A DNA stretch of 33,768 nucleotides from Micromonospora orduensis (GTDB lineage Bacteria; Actinomycetota; Actinomycetes; Mycobacteriales; Micromonosporaceae), in contig NZ_VDFY01000107.1 of NCBI RefSeq assembly GCF_006228125.1, forward strand, positions 1-33,768. Reading direction: 5' to 3'. The notes below the pieces were generated by a model that had not been told where the DNA came from, did not search any database, and saw only the letters and a list, made by a program, of their open reading frames with translations. Below, piece by piece: positions 1 to 7,200 of this stretch. The translations under genes were made by a program, and so were the position numbers. The stretch's first letter is position 1. Each line of letters starts with the position of its first letter.

Positions 1-57
1 CCCACCCCCCGGGTCCCGCATCACACCCAATCCCCCCCAGCGGGCTGGAGGAAGGGG

Positions 58-1401
58 TCAGGGGTGGTTGATCAGGTCGCCCAGGGCGGCGGCCTCCAGG
101 TCGTCCCGGATCACCGCCGCGTCGCCCTCGATCACCAGGGTCAGCGCGTCGGGGTGCAGGTGGGTGGCCGCCGCCGCGGAGACCTGGTCCACGTCGGCGG
201 CGAGCAGGGCCTCCCGCAGCTGCGCGTGGTAGTCGTCCGGCAGGTCGTGCACGACAAGCGTGGTCAACGCCGAGGCGATCGCCCGCGGGCTCTGCAACTC
301 GACCGAGAGCTGCCCGGCCCGCCAGGAACGGGCCACCGCCAGCTCGTCCTCGGTCACCCCGCCGGCCTGCGTACGGGTGATCTCACCGACCGCCTCGACC
401 AGGGCCGGCGTGGTGACGGCCGTCTGCACCCCGGAGCTGACCGCGAACCGGCCGAACCGCCGGGACGACGCGAACTCGCCCCGGATGCCGTACGTGTAGC
501 CGCGCACCTCGCGGATCAGGTGGTTGAGCCGGGAGGTGAACGCCCCGCCGAGGACCGTGCCGGCGAGCGTCATCGGCACGTGGTCGGGGTGCGCGCGGTG
601 CGGTGACGGGTGGCCCAGCCGCAGCGTGGACTGCACCGAGCCGGGGCGGTCCACCAGGATGATCCGCCGCTCGGTGTGCAACGGAACCTCGATCGGGCCG
701 CCCCGGTCGACCGGACCACCGCCGGTGCCGGCGAACGCCGCGGCGGCCAGCGCGTCCAGGTCGATCCGGTCCAGGTCACCGGCGACGACGAGGGTGCCGG
801 GGCGCAGGAACCACTCGGAGTGGAAGACCGTCACGTCCTCCACGTCCAGCCCGGCGACCGAATCCGGGTCGCCGTACATCGGGCGTCCCCAGCGGTTGTC
901 CGCGCCGAACAGGTCGGCGCGCAGCGCGGCGTCGGCGCGCGGACCGGGGTTGGCCCAGTCCATCCGCAGCGCGGTCGCCTCGTCGTCGCGGACCCGCCGG
1001 ACGTCGGCCGGGTCGAGCCGGGGCGTGCGGACGGCCTCGGCGAGCAGTTCCACGGCGGCGGTCAGCCGGTCCACCGGCACCTGGACGCTGACCTGGAACG
1101 AGTCCCAGTCCAGCCCGGTCACCAGTTCGGTGCCGAGCGCCTCGATGGCCAGCGCGTACGTCGTGGCGTCCCGCTGCGCGGTGCCCTCCTCCAACGCCTT
1201 GGCCAGCACCCCGCCCAACCCCTCCTTGCCGTTGGGCTCCCGGCCGGCGCCGGCGTCGAGCAGCAGCAGGGCGACCGCGAGGGTCTGCCCGGGCAGGTGC
1301 GCGGCGACGACCTGACCGCCGGCCACGGCACGGCGGACCACCGGCGGGAACCGGTACGGGCGGGCGGCGCCCGGGCCGGGACGGTCGGCGATCAGCGTCA
1401 T
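58..1401 (-). CDS. M16 family peptidase-like subunit (non-catalytic partner)
   Basis: A 447-residue member of the M16 (insulinase/pitrilysin-like) fold. The place where the catalytic HxxEH should lie reads GLGGVLAKALEEGT, so the zinc ligands are missing and the protein should not cleave peptides alone. The C-terminal half keeps the substrate-binding Arg/Tyr pair of M16 partners (REVRGYTYG, about residue 300). No signal peptide is visible, so it probably acts in the cytoplasm. Its ATG overlaps the stop of the upstream M16 gene by four bases (ATGA), which suggests translational coupling and a heterodimer of one active and one inactive subunit, as known for mitochondrial processing peptidase and bacterial M16 pairs. 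Family assignment is firm; the substrate is unknown. Confidence 0.9.
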   Translation of the reverse strand: MTLIADRPGPGAARPYRFPPVVRRAVAGGQVVAAHLPGQTLAVALLLLDAGAGREPNGKEGLGGVLAKALEEGTAQRDATTYALAIEALGTELVTGLDWDSFQVSVQVPVDRLTAAVELLAEAVRTPRLDPADVRRVRDDEATALRMDWANPGPRADAALRADLFGADNRWGRPMYGDPDSVAGLDVEDVTVFHSEWFLRPGTLVVAGDLDRIDLDALAAAAFAGTGGGPVDRGGPIEVPLHTERRIILVDRPGSVQSTLRLGHPSPHRAHPDHVPMTLAGTVLGGAFTSRLNHLIREVRGYTYGIRGEFASSRRFGRFAVSSGVQTAVTTPALVEAVGEITRTQAGGVTEDELAVARSWRAGQLSVELQSPRAIASALTTLVVHDLPDDYHAQLREALLAADVDQVSAAAATHLHPDALTLVIEGDAAVIRDDLEAAALGDLINHP

Positions 1402-2690
1402 GCGGTCTCCTCGGGCAGGTAGGTCAGGGTCACCCGGTCGGCGGCGCCGAGCACCTCGGCGGCGGTCTCGGCGATCTGCTCGGCGGTCACGGCGAGCCAG
1501 GCCGGCAGCCGCTCGGCGGCACGGGCCGGATCACCGAACTGGGTGGCGTACCGGCCGAGCGTGTCGGCGCGGCCGTCCACCGTCGACATCTGCCGCCACC
1601 ACGCGGTGCTCAGCAACGCCTTGGCGCGGTCCAGTTCGGCGGCGGTCACCGGCACGGTGGCCAGCTCGTCGACGACCTCGGCCAGCCCCTCGGCGAGCCG
1701 TTCGGCTGTCACTCCGGGGCGGGCGGTGGCGGTGGCGATCAGCGGCGCGGGGGCGTGCGCGAGGTCCACCCCGTACGCGCCGACCAGGTCCGGCTGGGCG
1801 ATCCGCTCGCCGTCGGCGAGCCGCTGGTAGAGCCGACTGCCCCGGCCGCTGCCGAGCACGGTGGCCAGGACGGTGAGCACGTCGTACCCGGGGCTGCCGA
1901 AGGGGTGACCGCGGTGCGCGACGTACACGCGGGGGGCCGGCACGTCGGCGGTCACCGTCTCCGTGGCGGGCTGCCCGGTCGCCGGAACGTTCCGGCCGTC
2001 CGGCGCGGGCGGGATGTCGTCGCGGGCGGGCAACGCCCCGAAGTACTTGTCGGCCAGCGCGAACACCTCGGCGGCCTGGGCATCGCCGACGACGGTGAGC
2101 ACCGCGTTGTTCGGCGCGTAGTACGTGCGGTGGAACGCCTGGAAGGTGGCGAGGTCAGCGGCGTTCAGGTCGGCCATCGAGCCGATCGTCGCGTGATGGT
2201 AGGGGTGCCCCGGTGGGTAGAGCAGCGGCAGCAGCCGCAGCCAGGCGTCGCCGTACGGGACGTTCTCGTAGCGCTGGCGCCGCTCGTTCTTCACCACCTC
2301 GCGCTGGTTGTCCAGCGTCTCCTGGGTGAGCGCGGGGACCAGCCCGCCCATCCGGTCGGCCTCCAGCCAGAGCGCCAACTCCAGGTGCTCGGCCGGGACC
2401 GTCTCGAAGTAGTTGGTCCGGTCCGGGTTCGTGGTGGCGTTCAGCGAGCCGCCGGAGCCCTGGATCAGCTTCATGTGCTCGGTCTTCGCCACGTTCACCG
2501 AGCCCTCGAACATCAGGTGCTCGAAGAGATGGGCGAAACCGGTCTGCCCGGCCGGCTCGTGCCGGGAACCGACGTCGTACCAGAGGTTGACGGCCACGGC
2601 GGGCGCGGTGCGATCCTCGCTCACCACCACGCGCAGGCCGTTGTCCAGTCGGGACGTCTCGATGGGCCAGGGGTAACCGCTGTCGGGCAT
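1398..2690 (-). CDS. M16 family zinc metallopeptidase (catalytic subunit)
   Basis: A 430-residue M16 peptidase. The inverted zinc motif HLFEH sits at residues 54-58 (H54, E57, H58), and the distal glutamate ligand lies in NQREVVKNE (E131 or E136). Length fits a single two-domain M16B subunit. No signal peptide is seen. It is the first gene of a two-gene operon with the inactive subunit that overlaps its stop codon. The promoter looks leaderless: on the minus strand TAGCGT ends six bases before the ATG, and there is no Shine-Dalgarno sequence. Family members act as processing peptidases or oligopeptide degraders; which applies here cannot be told from the sequence. Confidence 0.93.
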   Translation of the reverse strand: MPDSGYPWPIETSRLDNGLRVVVSEDRTAPAVAVNLWYDVGSRHEPAGQTGFAHLFEHLMFEGSVNVAKTEHMKLIQGSGGSLNATTNPDRTNYFETVPAEHLELALWLEADRMGGLVPALTQETLDNQREVVKNERRQRYENVPYGDAWLRLLPLLYPPGHPYHHATIGSMADLNAADLATFQAFHRTYYAPNNAVLTVVGDAQAAEVFALADKYFGALPARDDIPPAPDGRNVPATGQPATETVTADVPAPRVYVAHRGHPFGSPGYDVLTVLATVLGSGRGSRLYQRLADGERIAQPDLVGAYGVDLAHAPAPLIATATARPGVTAERLAEGLAEVVDELATVPVTAAELDRAKALLSTAWWRQMSTVDGRADTLGRYATQFGDPARAAERLPAWLAVTAEQIAETAAEVLGAADRVTLTYLPEETA

Positions 2691-2793
2691 GGCACGACGC
2701 TATCCGATCTCGGGGGCGGGAAGGTGACGTGCGGTCGGTCGGCGAGCCGACCGATCCGGTATCGAGGGCACCTGTCGGGGGTACGGGGGAGGA

Positions 2794-3519
2794 ATGACCG
2801 CGTCCCGGGCCGCCACCGCCGTCGAGCGGGCCGCCACCGCGCTCGGCAGGCTGCGCCGCGGTCGGTTGCTGCATCCCGCCGGTCGCTCGTTCGCCGGCGA
2901 GGTGTCGATCTGGGGTACGCCCGGACCACCCACCGGCGTCGCTCTGCTGGACGATCCCGGCCGGTACCGGGCCACCGTCCGGCTGTCCAAGGGGACGCCC
3001 ACGCCCGGCAGTTGGCCGGACGTGCTGGGCCTGGCGCTGCGCCTGCGCACCGACACCGGCCGCCCGTTCGACCTGCTGGTCAGCTCCAGCGGCGCGGCCC
3101 CGCTGGTGCGGAACCTGCCGCTGCCGCGCCGCGCCTTCAGCGGGACGTACAGCACGATCACGTGTTACCGGGTGGGCAGGCGTCGGCTCTGGCTGGCCGT
3201 GCTGGCCGACCCGGAGTCGGTCGACCTCGGCCGCAGTCTGACGGCGGTGGCCGCCGCGACCCGGGCGGACGCGCCGCGCCTGGTGCTCGCGGTCGCGTCC
3301 GCCGTGGGGCCGTGGCGGCCGGTCGGGCAGGTCAGCGTCGGCGCCCAGCTCAGCGCCCGGGAGGACGCCGCGCTCGCGTTCGACCCGGTGCGCAACCTGC
3401 CACCCGAACTGCGGGCGACAGGTCCGCTGGCCTGGTTGCGGGACCACACCTACCGGGGGTCACGCCGGGCGCGCGGGGTGGACGGTCAGTCCGGGGGTTC
3501 GACCGCGGCCACCGTCTGA
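2794..3519 (+). CDS. Catalase-fold-like protein of unknown function
   Basis: A 241-residue protein with a strong ribosome site (GGGGGAGGA) directly before the ATG. The stretch HPAGRSFAGEV followed by RATVRLSKG, PDVLGLALRLR and RPFDLLVSS resembles the core of catalases (His-containing loop, then RFS-like strand, then a D-x-RG-A-like segment), but the protein is less than half a catalase in length, and I cannot identify a proximal haem tyrosine with certainty. Actinobacterial proteins like this are sometimes labelled phosphodiesterase, for which I see no motif. It is divergent from the M16 operon, and its last 34 bases overlap the 3' end of the convergent gene behind it. Function unknown. Confidence 0.72.
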   Translation: MTASRAATAVERAATALGRLRRGRLLHPAGRSFAGEVSIWGTPGPPTGVALLDDPGRYRATVRLSKGTPTPGSWPDVLGLALRLRTDTGRPFDLLVSSSGAAPLVRNLPLPRRAFSGTYSTITCYRVGRRRLWLAVLADPESVDLGRSLTAVAAATRADAPRLVLAVASAVGPWRPVGQVSVGAQLSAREDAALAFDPVRNLPPELRATGPLAWLRDHTYRGSRRARGVDGQSGGSTAATV

Positions 3520-3701
3520 TCGGAGGTGCGGCGTTCCAGCACCGTGTCCGGTGCCGCGTTCTGGTCCGCCTCGCGGATGTCCGACTCGGCGAGGATGGCC
3601 TCCGCCTGCGCCTGCGGGTCGTCACTGCCCACCGCCGCCTCCTCGGGAAGGAGGTGCGCGCGGGACTCCACGCGGTCCTGGTCGCTCTGCTCGTCAGTCA
3701 T
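3486..3701 (-). CDS. Small acidic hypothetical protein
   Basis: A 71-residue acidic, hydrophilic protein (begins MTDEQSDQDR) without membrane segments or recognisable motifs. The ORF can be extended upstream to a start at 3803, but the ATG at 3701 has an AGGGG ribosome site at proper distance, and the extension is basic and compositionally unlike the rest. Its 3' end overlaps the convergent catalase-like gene by 34 bases. Function unknown; it resembles the small disordered acidic proteins common in actinomycetes. Confidence 0.6.
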   Translation of the reverse strand: MTDEQSDQDRVESRAHLLPEEAAVGSDDPQAQAEAILAESDIREADQNAAPDTVLERRTSDQTVAAVEPPD

Positions 3702-3790
3702 GGCACCCCTGTTACCCCGAGCCCGGCCCCGGCACGCGATGTTCACTCCGCATCTTGGGACGACGCACCGGTCCTCGCCGTCTGTTCGGG

Positions 3791-3806
3791 TAGGCTGGCC
3801 CACGTG
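3791..3806 (+). promoter_or_regulatory. Leaderless-type promoter of the aro leader peptide
   Basis: TAGGCT (3791-3796) fits the actinobacterial -10 pattern TANNNT and lies exactly seven bases before the GTG at 3804, so the transcript would begin at or next to the leader start codon. No clear -35 box is seen, as is usual for such promoters. Confidence 0.5.
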
Positions 3807-3863
3807 ACGCGTTCGTATCGATGGTTTAGGCAGCCGGCTCGCACGCCGGTGACTTCACCATGA
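3804..3863 (+). CDS. Aromatic amino acid leader peptide (attenuator)
   Basis: A 19-codon ORF, GTG to TGA, reading MTRSYRWFRQPARTPVTSP. It contains Tyr, Trp and Phe within four residues (codons 5, 7 and 8), just what is expected of a sensor peptide for a gene of aromatic amino acid synthesis. The codons used there are TAT, CGA, TGG, TTT and AGG; TAT, TTT, CGA and AGG are rare in this genome, where TAC, TTC and CGG/CGC are preferred, so the ribosome should be slow at this point. It is followed by repeated pairing segments, a terminator, and the DAHP synthase gene 122 bases downstream. The role is inferred; the closest known parallel is the aroR leader upstream of aroF in Corynebacterium glutamicum. 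Confidence 0.75.
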   Translation: MTRSYRWFRQPARTPVTSP

Positions 3864-3939
3864 TCTGACGTCACCACGGACCGAGCCGGCTGGGCAGGAG
3901 CTGTCGTTCCTGCCCTTTTGCGTACGAGCAGCCGGCTCG
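3830..3939 (+). promoter_or_regulatory. Attenuator region with three mutually pairing segments
   Basis: Copy 1, GCAGCCGGCTCG (3830-3841), begins right after the aromatic codons. Copy 2 (3882-3892, CGAGCCGGCTG) is its reverse complement over 11 bases. Copy 3 (3928-3939) is identical to copy 1. Copy 2 can therefore pair with either 1 or 3, not both. A second hairpin, GGTGAC/GTCACC (3848-3853 with 3870-3875), straddles the leader stop codon. A ribosome stalled on the Trp/Phe codons would cover copy 1. How this switches the terminator at 3892-3919 is not obvious by eye, because copy 2 abuts the terminator stem instead of overlapping it. Confidence 0.65.
3892..3919 (+). terminator. Intrinsic terminator of the aro attenuator
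   Basis: Stem GGGCAGGA (3892-3899) with TCCTGCCC (3908-3915), eight-base loop, directly followed by TTTT. A T-tract after a stem is rare in this GC-rich window, which supports a real terminator in front of the DAHP synthase gene. Confidence 0.75.
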
Positions 3940-3984
3940 TCCCGGGCACCGGCCCCGGGCACGGTCGGCGGAAGGATGCCCACC

Positions 3985-5070
3985 GTGACGACCCCGGAGA
4001 CCGATCGGGTCAGCGATCAGCGGATCGACCGTGTCGTGCCGTTGACCACGCCCGCCCTGCTGCACCACGAGTTACCCCTTGACGCACCGCTCGCCTCGGC
4101 CGTGCTGACCGGCCGGCGCGCGGTCGGCCGCGTACTGGACCGCGAGGACGACCGCGTGCTGGTGGTGGTCGGCCCCTGCTCGGTGCACGATCCGGCCGCC
4201 GCCCTCGAGTACGCCCACCGGCTGCGCACGGCCGCCGACCGGCTCGCCGACGACCTGCTGATCGTCATGCGGGTCTACTTCGAGAAGCCCCGCTCGACGG
4301 TCGGCTGGAAGGGGCTCATCAACGACCCCGGTCTGGACGGCAGCGGCGACGTCAACACCGGCCTGCGACGGGCCCGGGCGCTGCTGCTCGACGTGCTGCG
4401 GGTCGGCCTGCCGGTGGGGTGCGAGTTCCTCGACCCGATCACGCCGCAGTACATCGCGGACACGGTGGCGTGGGGCGCGATCGGCGCCCGGACGGTGGAG
4501 AGCCAGGTGCACCGGCAGCTCGCCTCCGGCCTGTCCATGCCGATCGGGATGAAGAACCGCCCCGACGGCAGCATCGGCACCGCGGTGGACGCGATCCGGG
4601 CCGCCGGCGTGCCGCACGTCTTCCCCGGCATCGACTTCTCCGGCACCCCGGCGATCATGCACACCCGGGGGAACACCGACGGGCACCTGGTGCTGCGCGG
4701 CGGGGGTGGCCGGCCCAACTACGACGCCGGATCGGTCGCCGGCGCGCTCGACCTGCTCCGCGCCGCCGGGCTGCCGGAGCGGCTGGTGATCGACGCCAGT
4801 CACGCCAACAGCGGCAAGGACCACCGCAACCAGCCGCTGGTGGCCGCGGACGTGGCCGCCCAGCTGGCCGACGGGCAGCGCGGAATCACCGGCGTGATGC
4901 TGGAGTCGTTCCTGCTGCCCGGTCGGCAGGACCTCGACCCGACCCGGGAGCTGGTGTACGGCCGTTCGGTCACCGACGCCTGCCTCGGCTGGGACGAGAC
5001 GGCGGACGTGCTCGACCACCTGGCCACCGCCGTGCGGGCCCGCCGCGCCACCCTCCCGACCCCGGCCTGA
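3985..5070 (+). CDS. aroF: 3-deoxy-7-phosphoheptulonate synthase, class I (DAHP synthase)
   Basis: Condenses phosphoenolpyruvate and erythrose 4-phosphate to DAHP, the first step of the shikimate pathway (cytoplasm). The protein is of the E. coli AroF/AroG/AroH type, not the plant-like class II type common in actinobacteria. Metal and substrate motifs are complete: GPCSVHD (Cys about 65), FEKPRSTVGWKG, IGMKNRPDG, DASHANSGKDH, GVMLESFL and TDACLGWD. Length (361) is normal. I chose the GTG at 3985 because the ribosome site GGAAGG (3970-3975) is nine bases upstream of it; the ATG at 3976 would touch that site. Expression is probably controlled by the upstream Tyr-Trp-Phe leader attenuator. Confidence 0.95.
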   Translation: MTTPETDRVSDQRIDRVVPLTTPALLHHELPLDAPLASAVLTGRRAVGRVLDREDDRVLVVVGPCSVHDPAAALEYAHRLRTAADRLADDLLIVMRVYFEKPRSTVGWKGLINDPGLDGSGDVNTGLRRARALLLDVLRVGLPVGCEFLDPITPQYIADTVAWGAIGARTVESQVHRQLASGLSMPIGMKNRPDGSIGTAVDAIRAAGVPHVFPGIDFSGTPAIMHTRGNTDGHLVLRGGGGRPNYDAGSVAGALDLLRAAGLPERLVIDASHANSGKDHRNQPLVAADVAAQLADGQRGITGVMLESFLLPGRQDLDPTRELVYGRSVTDACLGWDETADVLDHLATAVRARRATLPTPA

Positions 5071-5099
5071 CGGGTGTGACGGCCGGCACGGCGGTGCGC

Positions 5100-5125
5100 G
5101 GAACACGGACTGGCGTCGCCTGGTT
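5100..5125 (+). promoter_or_regulatory. Possible SigH/SigR/SigE-type promoter for the candidate RNA
   Basis: GGAAC (5100-5104), 18 bases, then GTT (5123-5125). This is one base from the GGAAT-N18-GTT consensus of Streptomyces SigR and fits the looser mycobacterial GGAAY form. It would start transcription near 5132, exactly where the RNA's closing stem begins. Short motif; chance occurrence is possible. Confidence 0.35.
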
Positions 5126-5131
5126 AACTGA

Positions 5132-5285
5132 GGTGTCGGTGTGTCCAGTGTCCCCGGGCCTCACCTAAATTGCCCTCGCGGAATACCGTTCGGCTGGAGC
5201 CGCGTCGTGCCACTCGCCGAGAGGCGACCTGCACACCGACACCAGCGCCGCCCCCGGCCCACAAGGCCGGGGGCGGCGCTGTCTG
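5132..5285 (+). ncRNA. Candidate structured small RNA, about 150 nt
   Basis: GGTGTCGGTGTG (5132-5143) is perfectly complementary to CACACCGACACC (5232-5243), closing an 88-base interior. Within it are three small hairpins: GGGC/GCCC (5155-5158 with 5171-5175 region), CGGC-TGGA-GCCG (5191-5202) and TCGCC-GAGA-GGCGA (5214-5227, GNRA tetraloop). The closing stem is immediately followed by a 16-bp terminator stem. It lies between the DAHP synthase stop and the next gene, is not coding, and matches no riboswitch or housekeeping RNA that I recognise. It could instead be an elaborate 3' end of the aroF transcript. Confidence 0.45.
5244..5280 (+). terminator. Strong GC-rich terminator hairpin
   Basis: Perfect 16-bp stem (5244-5259 with 5265-5280) with loop CACAA, followed by GTCTGT. 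It adjoins the closing stem of the candidate RNA and ends transcription from aroF and/or that RNA. Confidence 0.8.
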
Positions 5286-5338
5286 TACGCGGCCACGGGC
5301 GCGCGTTTGACCGATTCCGGCCCGGGTAGCTGATCGAC

Positions 5339-5563
5339 GTGACCGATGACGCATCCGTGGCCGGCGAGCCGGACACCCGGGCCCTCGACGACCTGCTCGA
5401 CGACATCTACCGGGGTCAGGAGCGGGTCACCCAGGCGGAGATCTACCGCCGGGCGGTGGCCGCCGAGCTTCCGCCGGACCTGCTCGCCCGGATCGACGCG
5501 CTCCCCGAGGGCGAGTACGCGGTGGACGAGGCGAGCGACCTGCTGGGCGGCTCCGTCGCCTGA
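5339..5563 (+). CDS. Small acidic protein, DUF2795-like
   Basis: A 74-residue acidic protein starting at GTG. The C-terminal half (VTQAEIYRRAVAAELPPDLL, then DALPEGEYAVDEASDLLGG) resembles DUF2795-type proteins, in which a short helical domain ends in an LP-x-x-x-Y motif and a final helix. No catalytic residues or membrane segments are visible. It precedes another small acidic gene by 23 bases on the same strand. No strong ribosome site is seen at the GTG, so the start is less certain than the frame. Function unknown. Confidence 0.65.
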   Translation: MTDDASVAGEPDTRALDDLLDDIYRGQERVTQAEIYRRAVAAELPPDLLARIDALPEGEYAVDEASDLLGGSVA

Positions 5564-5586
5564 GCGACCGCAGAAGGGACACCGTC

Positions 5587-5781
5587 ATGACGCACCACGA
5601 GGACCACGAGGAGAAGGTCCCGGCGCTGGGACAACCGCCGAAGGGCATGGACACCACCCCCGAGCCGGACTTCGCGAACGAACACGACCGCACGGCGGTG
5701 GACCGGGAGATCATCACCGGCGCCGACGAGGACGAACGGGAACCGGAGTCGCCGCACGGCTGGTCGGGCATGCAGCGTTGA
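5587..5781 (+). CDS. Small acidic hypothetical protein
   Basis: A 64-residue very hydrophilic, His/Glu/Asp-rich protein (begins MTHHEDHEEK), probably disordered. A good ribosome site (AGAAGGGA) lies before the ATG, and a clear terminator hairpin follows the stop by ten bases, which supports a real gene. Probably co-transcribed with the DUF2795-like gene. No family recognised. Confidence 0.65.
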   Translation: MTHHEDHEEKVPALGQPPKGMDTTPEPDFANEHDRTAVDREIITGADEDEREPESPHGWSGMQR

Positions 5782-5791
5782 CGGACAAAAG

Positions 5792-5820
5792 AAAGGGGCC
5801 GGCGTCCGCCCGGCCCCTTT
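5792..5820. terminator. Bidirectional terminator
   Basis: Stem AAAGGGGCCGG (5792-5802) with CCGGCCCCTTT (5810-5820), seven-base loop. It lies between two convergent genes. Read on the minus strand it is followed by CTTTTGT, giving a tail for the DUF1360 gene as well. Confidence 0.8.
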
Positions 5821-5832
5821 CGTGTCTTCTCG

Positions 5833-6372
5833 TCAGTCCTCGTCGTGCCCGCCCTCGGCGGCCTGCTGCGCGGCCGCGTACGCCATCTGGAGGAAGTCGG
5901 ACGCGGCCACCGCGGTCAGCGCGGTGGCCACCAGCCGGGTCAGCCGGGGCGCGATCACCAGGCCGCCGGTCAGCCCGGTGGCCACCCAGACCGCCAGGCA
6001 GAACGGGCAGCTGAGCAGCTCGCCTATGGCGTGCCGGGTGGGGCTGCCCGAGTCGCGGACCTGTTCCATCACCTCGCCGCTGCCGATCGGCCGGTCGTAC
6101 CGGGTGAACGGCGCCCGCAGGGGGCTGGTCACGGCGTCCTTGGAGAGCAGGCGGCTGAGCTTGTGCGTGGCGATGGAGAGCAGCACGACGTCGGCCGGCG
6201 CGGGACGCTCGGGCACCGGCCGTCCGGTCGCCTTGACCAGGCCGGCGAGCACCCCGGTCACCCCGGCGTAGGTGCCCATCGCGGCCAGGTAGCCGCCGAG
6301 TGGCCGGTGCTCGTGCGGGGCGTACGCCCGGCGTAGCCGCGTCGCCTTCTGTCGCAGGCCGGTGTTCGTCAC
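5833..6372 (-). CDS. DUF1360 family membrane protein
   Basis: A 179-residue protein with the DUF1360 signature: an HKLSRLLSKD segment with a following SPLRAPF, and the CPFCLAVWVAT motif near residue 125. Hydrophobic stretches at about 30-48, 120-140 and 145-165 suggest several membrane passes. The GTG start has a strong GGGAGGAG ribosome site. It is the last gene of the local minus-strand group and ends at the bidirectional terminator. Family function is not known. Confidence 0.85.
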   Translation of the reverse strand: MTNTGLRQKATRLRRAYAPHEHRPLGGYLAAMGTYAGVTGVLAGLVKATGRPVPERPAPADVVLLSIATHKLSRLLSKDAVTSPLRAPFTRYDRPIGSGEVMEQVRDSGSPTRHAIGELLSCPFCLAVWVATGLTGGLVIAPRLTRLVATALTAVAASDFLQMAYAAAQQAAEGGHDED

Positions 6373-6432
6373 CCGGTCTCCTCCCAGGTCGTGGTGTGCC
6401 TACGTGGTGTCTCGGTAAGGCCGGCGGCCGTG

Positions 6433-6765
6433 TCAGCCGGCCTGGAGGTTGTCGGCGACCTCGCGGATCAGGTTGGTCAGCGCCTCGTCGACGAGCTGGT
6501 CCGGGTCCGGCCCGCCGTTCCCGTCGGCCAGCTCGAGCTGGATCCGGGCGCCGCCGGGGTCCGCCGGATCCACCCGGATCTCGGCGGACCAGTCCGCGTC
6601 GCCGCTCCAGCGGGCCCGCAGCTCGTCGCCGTCGATCTCGGCCGGCGGGCTGCCGTCGGCACGGAGTGCCTCCGGCAGCCAGGCCGAGGCGCGGGCGGGG
6701 TCGGTGGCCGTGTTGAACACCACCTCGGGTGGCGCGGACATGCCGCGCACCGCGCGGGCCGGCAT
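6433..6765 (-). CDS. SRPBCC-like (START/Bet v1 fold) protein
   Basis: A 110-residue protein. The opening RAVRGMSAPPEVVFNTATDP has the pattern of SRPBCC proteins (a strand, then a short helix with V-F-x-x-x-T-D-P), and the end (ALTNLIREVADNLQAG) fits the long C-terminal helix that covers the ligand cavity. It is shorter than typical members (about 140), so the cavity may be reduced. Its ATG shares a base with the stop of the upstream gene (TGATG), which indicates translational coupling. Ligand unknown. Confidence 0.7.
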   Translation of the reverse strand: MPARAVRGMSAPPEVVFNTATDPARASAWLPEALRADGSPPAEIDGDELRARWSGDADWSAEIRVDPADPGGARIQLELADGNGGPDPDQLVDEALTNLIREVADNLQAG

Positions 6766-7067
6766 CAGACGTCTCGCAGGCGGCTCGGGTCGACCTCCCG
6801 ACCCGGGTGCCGGGCCAGGTACTCGGTCTCCAGTTCGGCGGTCCGCCGTAGGTGGTTGGCGAGCGCCGAGTCGGCGGCGTGCCGCAGGGTGTCCAGCCGG
6901 GTGCGGTGCAGGCTGTGCATCTCGCGGATCAGGTCCTCGTCGCTCAGCTCCGTCGGGTCGACGCCGAGCGTGTCGCCGTCAAGGTCGGCGCTTGCCGGGT
7001 CGGCGAGGTGGTCGCCGCCCCACTCGGGCACCCGCTGCTCCGGGCTCATATCGGTGCTGCCGGTCAT
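6765..7067 (-). CDS. DUF6158 family protein
   Basis: A 100-residue acidic protein with the conserved stretch LSDEDLIREMHSLHRTR, then an alpha-helical region ending LARHPGREVDPSRLR, which I recognise as the DUF6158 type of actinobacteria. The reading frame extends to 7151, but the ATG at 7067 has a purine-rich G-tract (7073-7078) at ribosome-site distance, and homologous-looking sequence begins only after it. It is coupled to the SRPBCC-like gene by a one-base stop/start overlap. Function unknown. Confidence 0.75.
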   Translation of the reverse strand: MTGSTDMSPEQRVPEWGGDHLADPASADLDGDTLGVDPTELSDEDLIREMHSLHRTRLDTLRHAADSALANHLRRTAELETEYLARHPGREVDPSRLRDV

Positions 7068-7200
7068 CATCGCCCCCCGGGTCTCGTTTGGGCTGGCGTC
7101 TAGACGGATGCCCACACCGGGTGACGCCAAACCATTCCGACCGCGCGGCACCTACGACACCGTGTCGGAGAGCGGCGTCGTCCCCGGTACCCTCGACACC

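Noticed and set aside
5132..5285. Known RNAs (SRP RNA, 6C RNA, T-box, cobalamin or SAM riboswitch)
   Set aside because: None of the conserved sequences I know for these families is present; only the fold was retained as a candidate.
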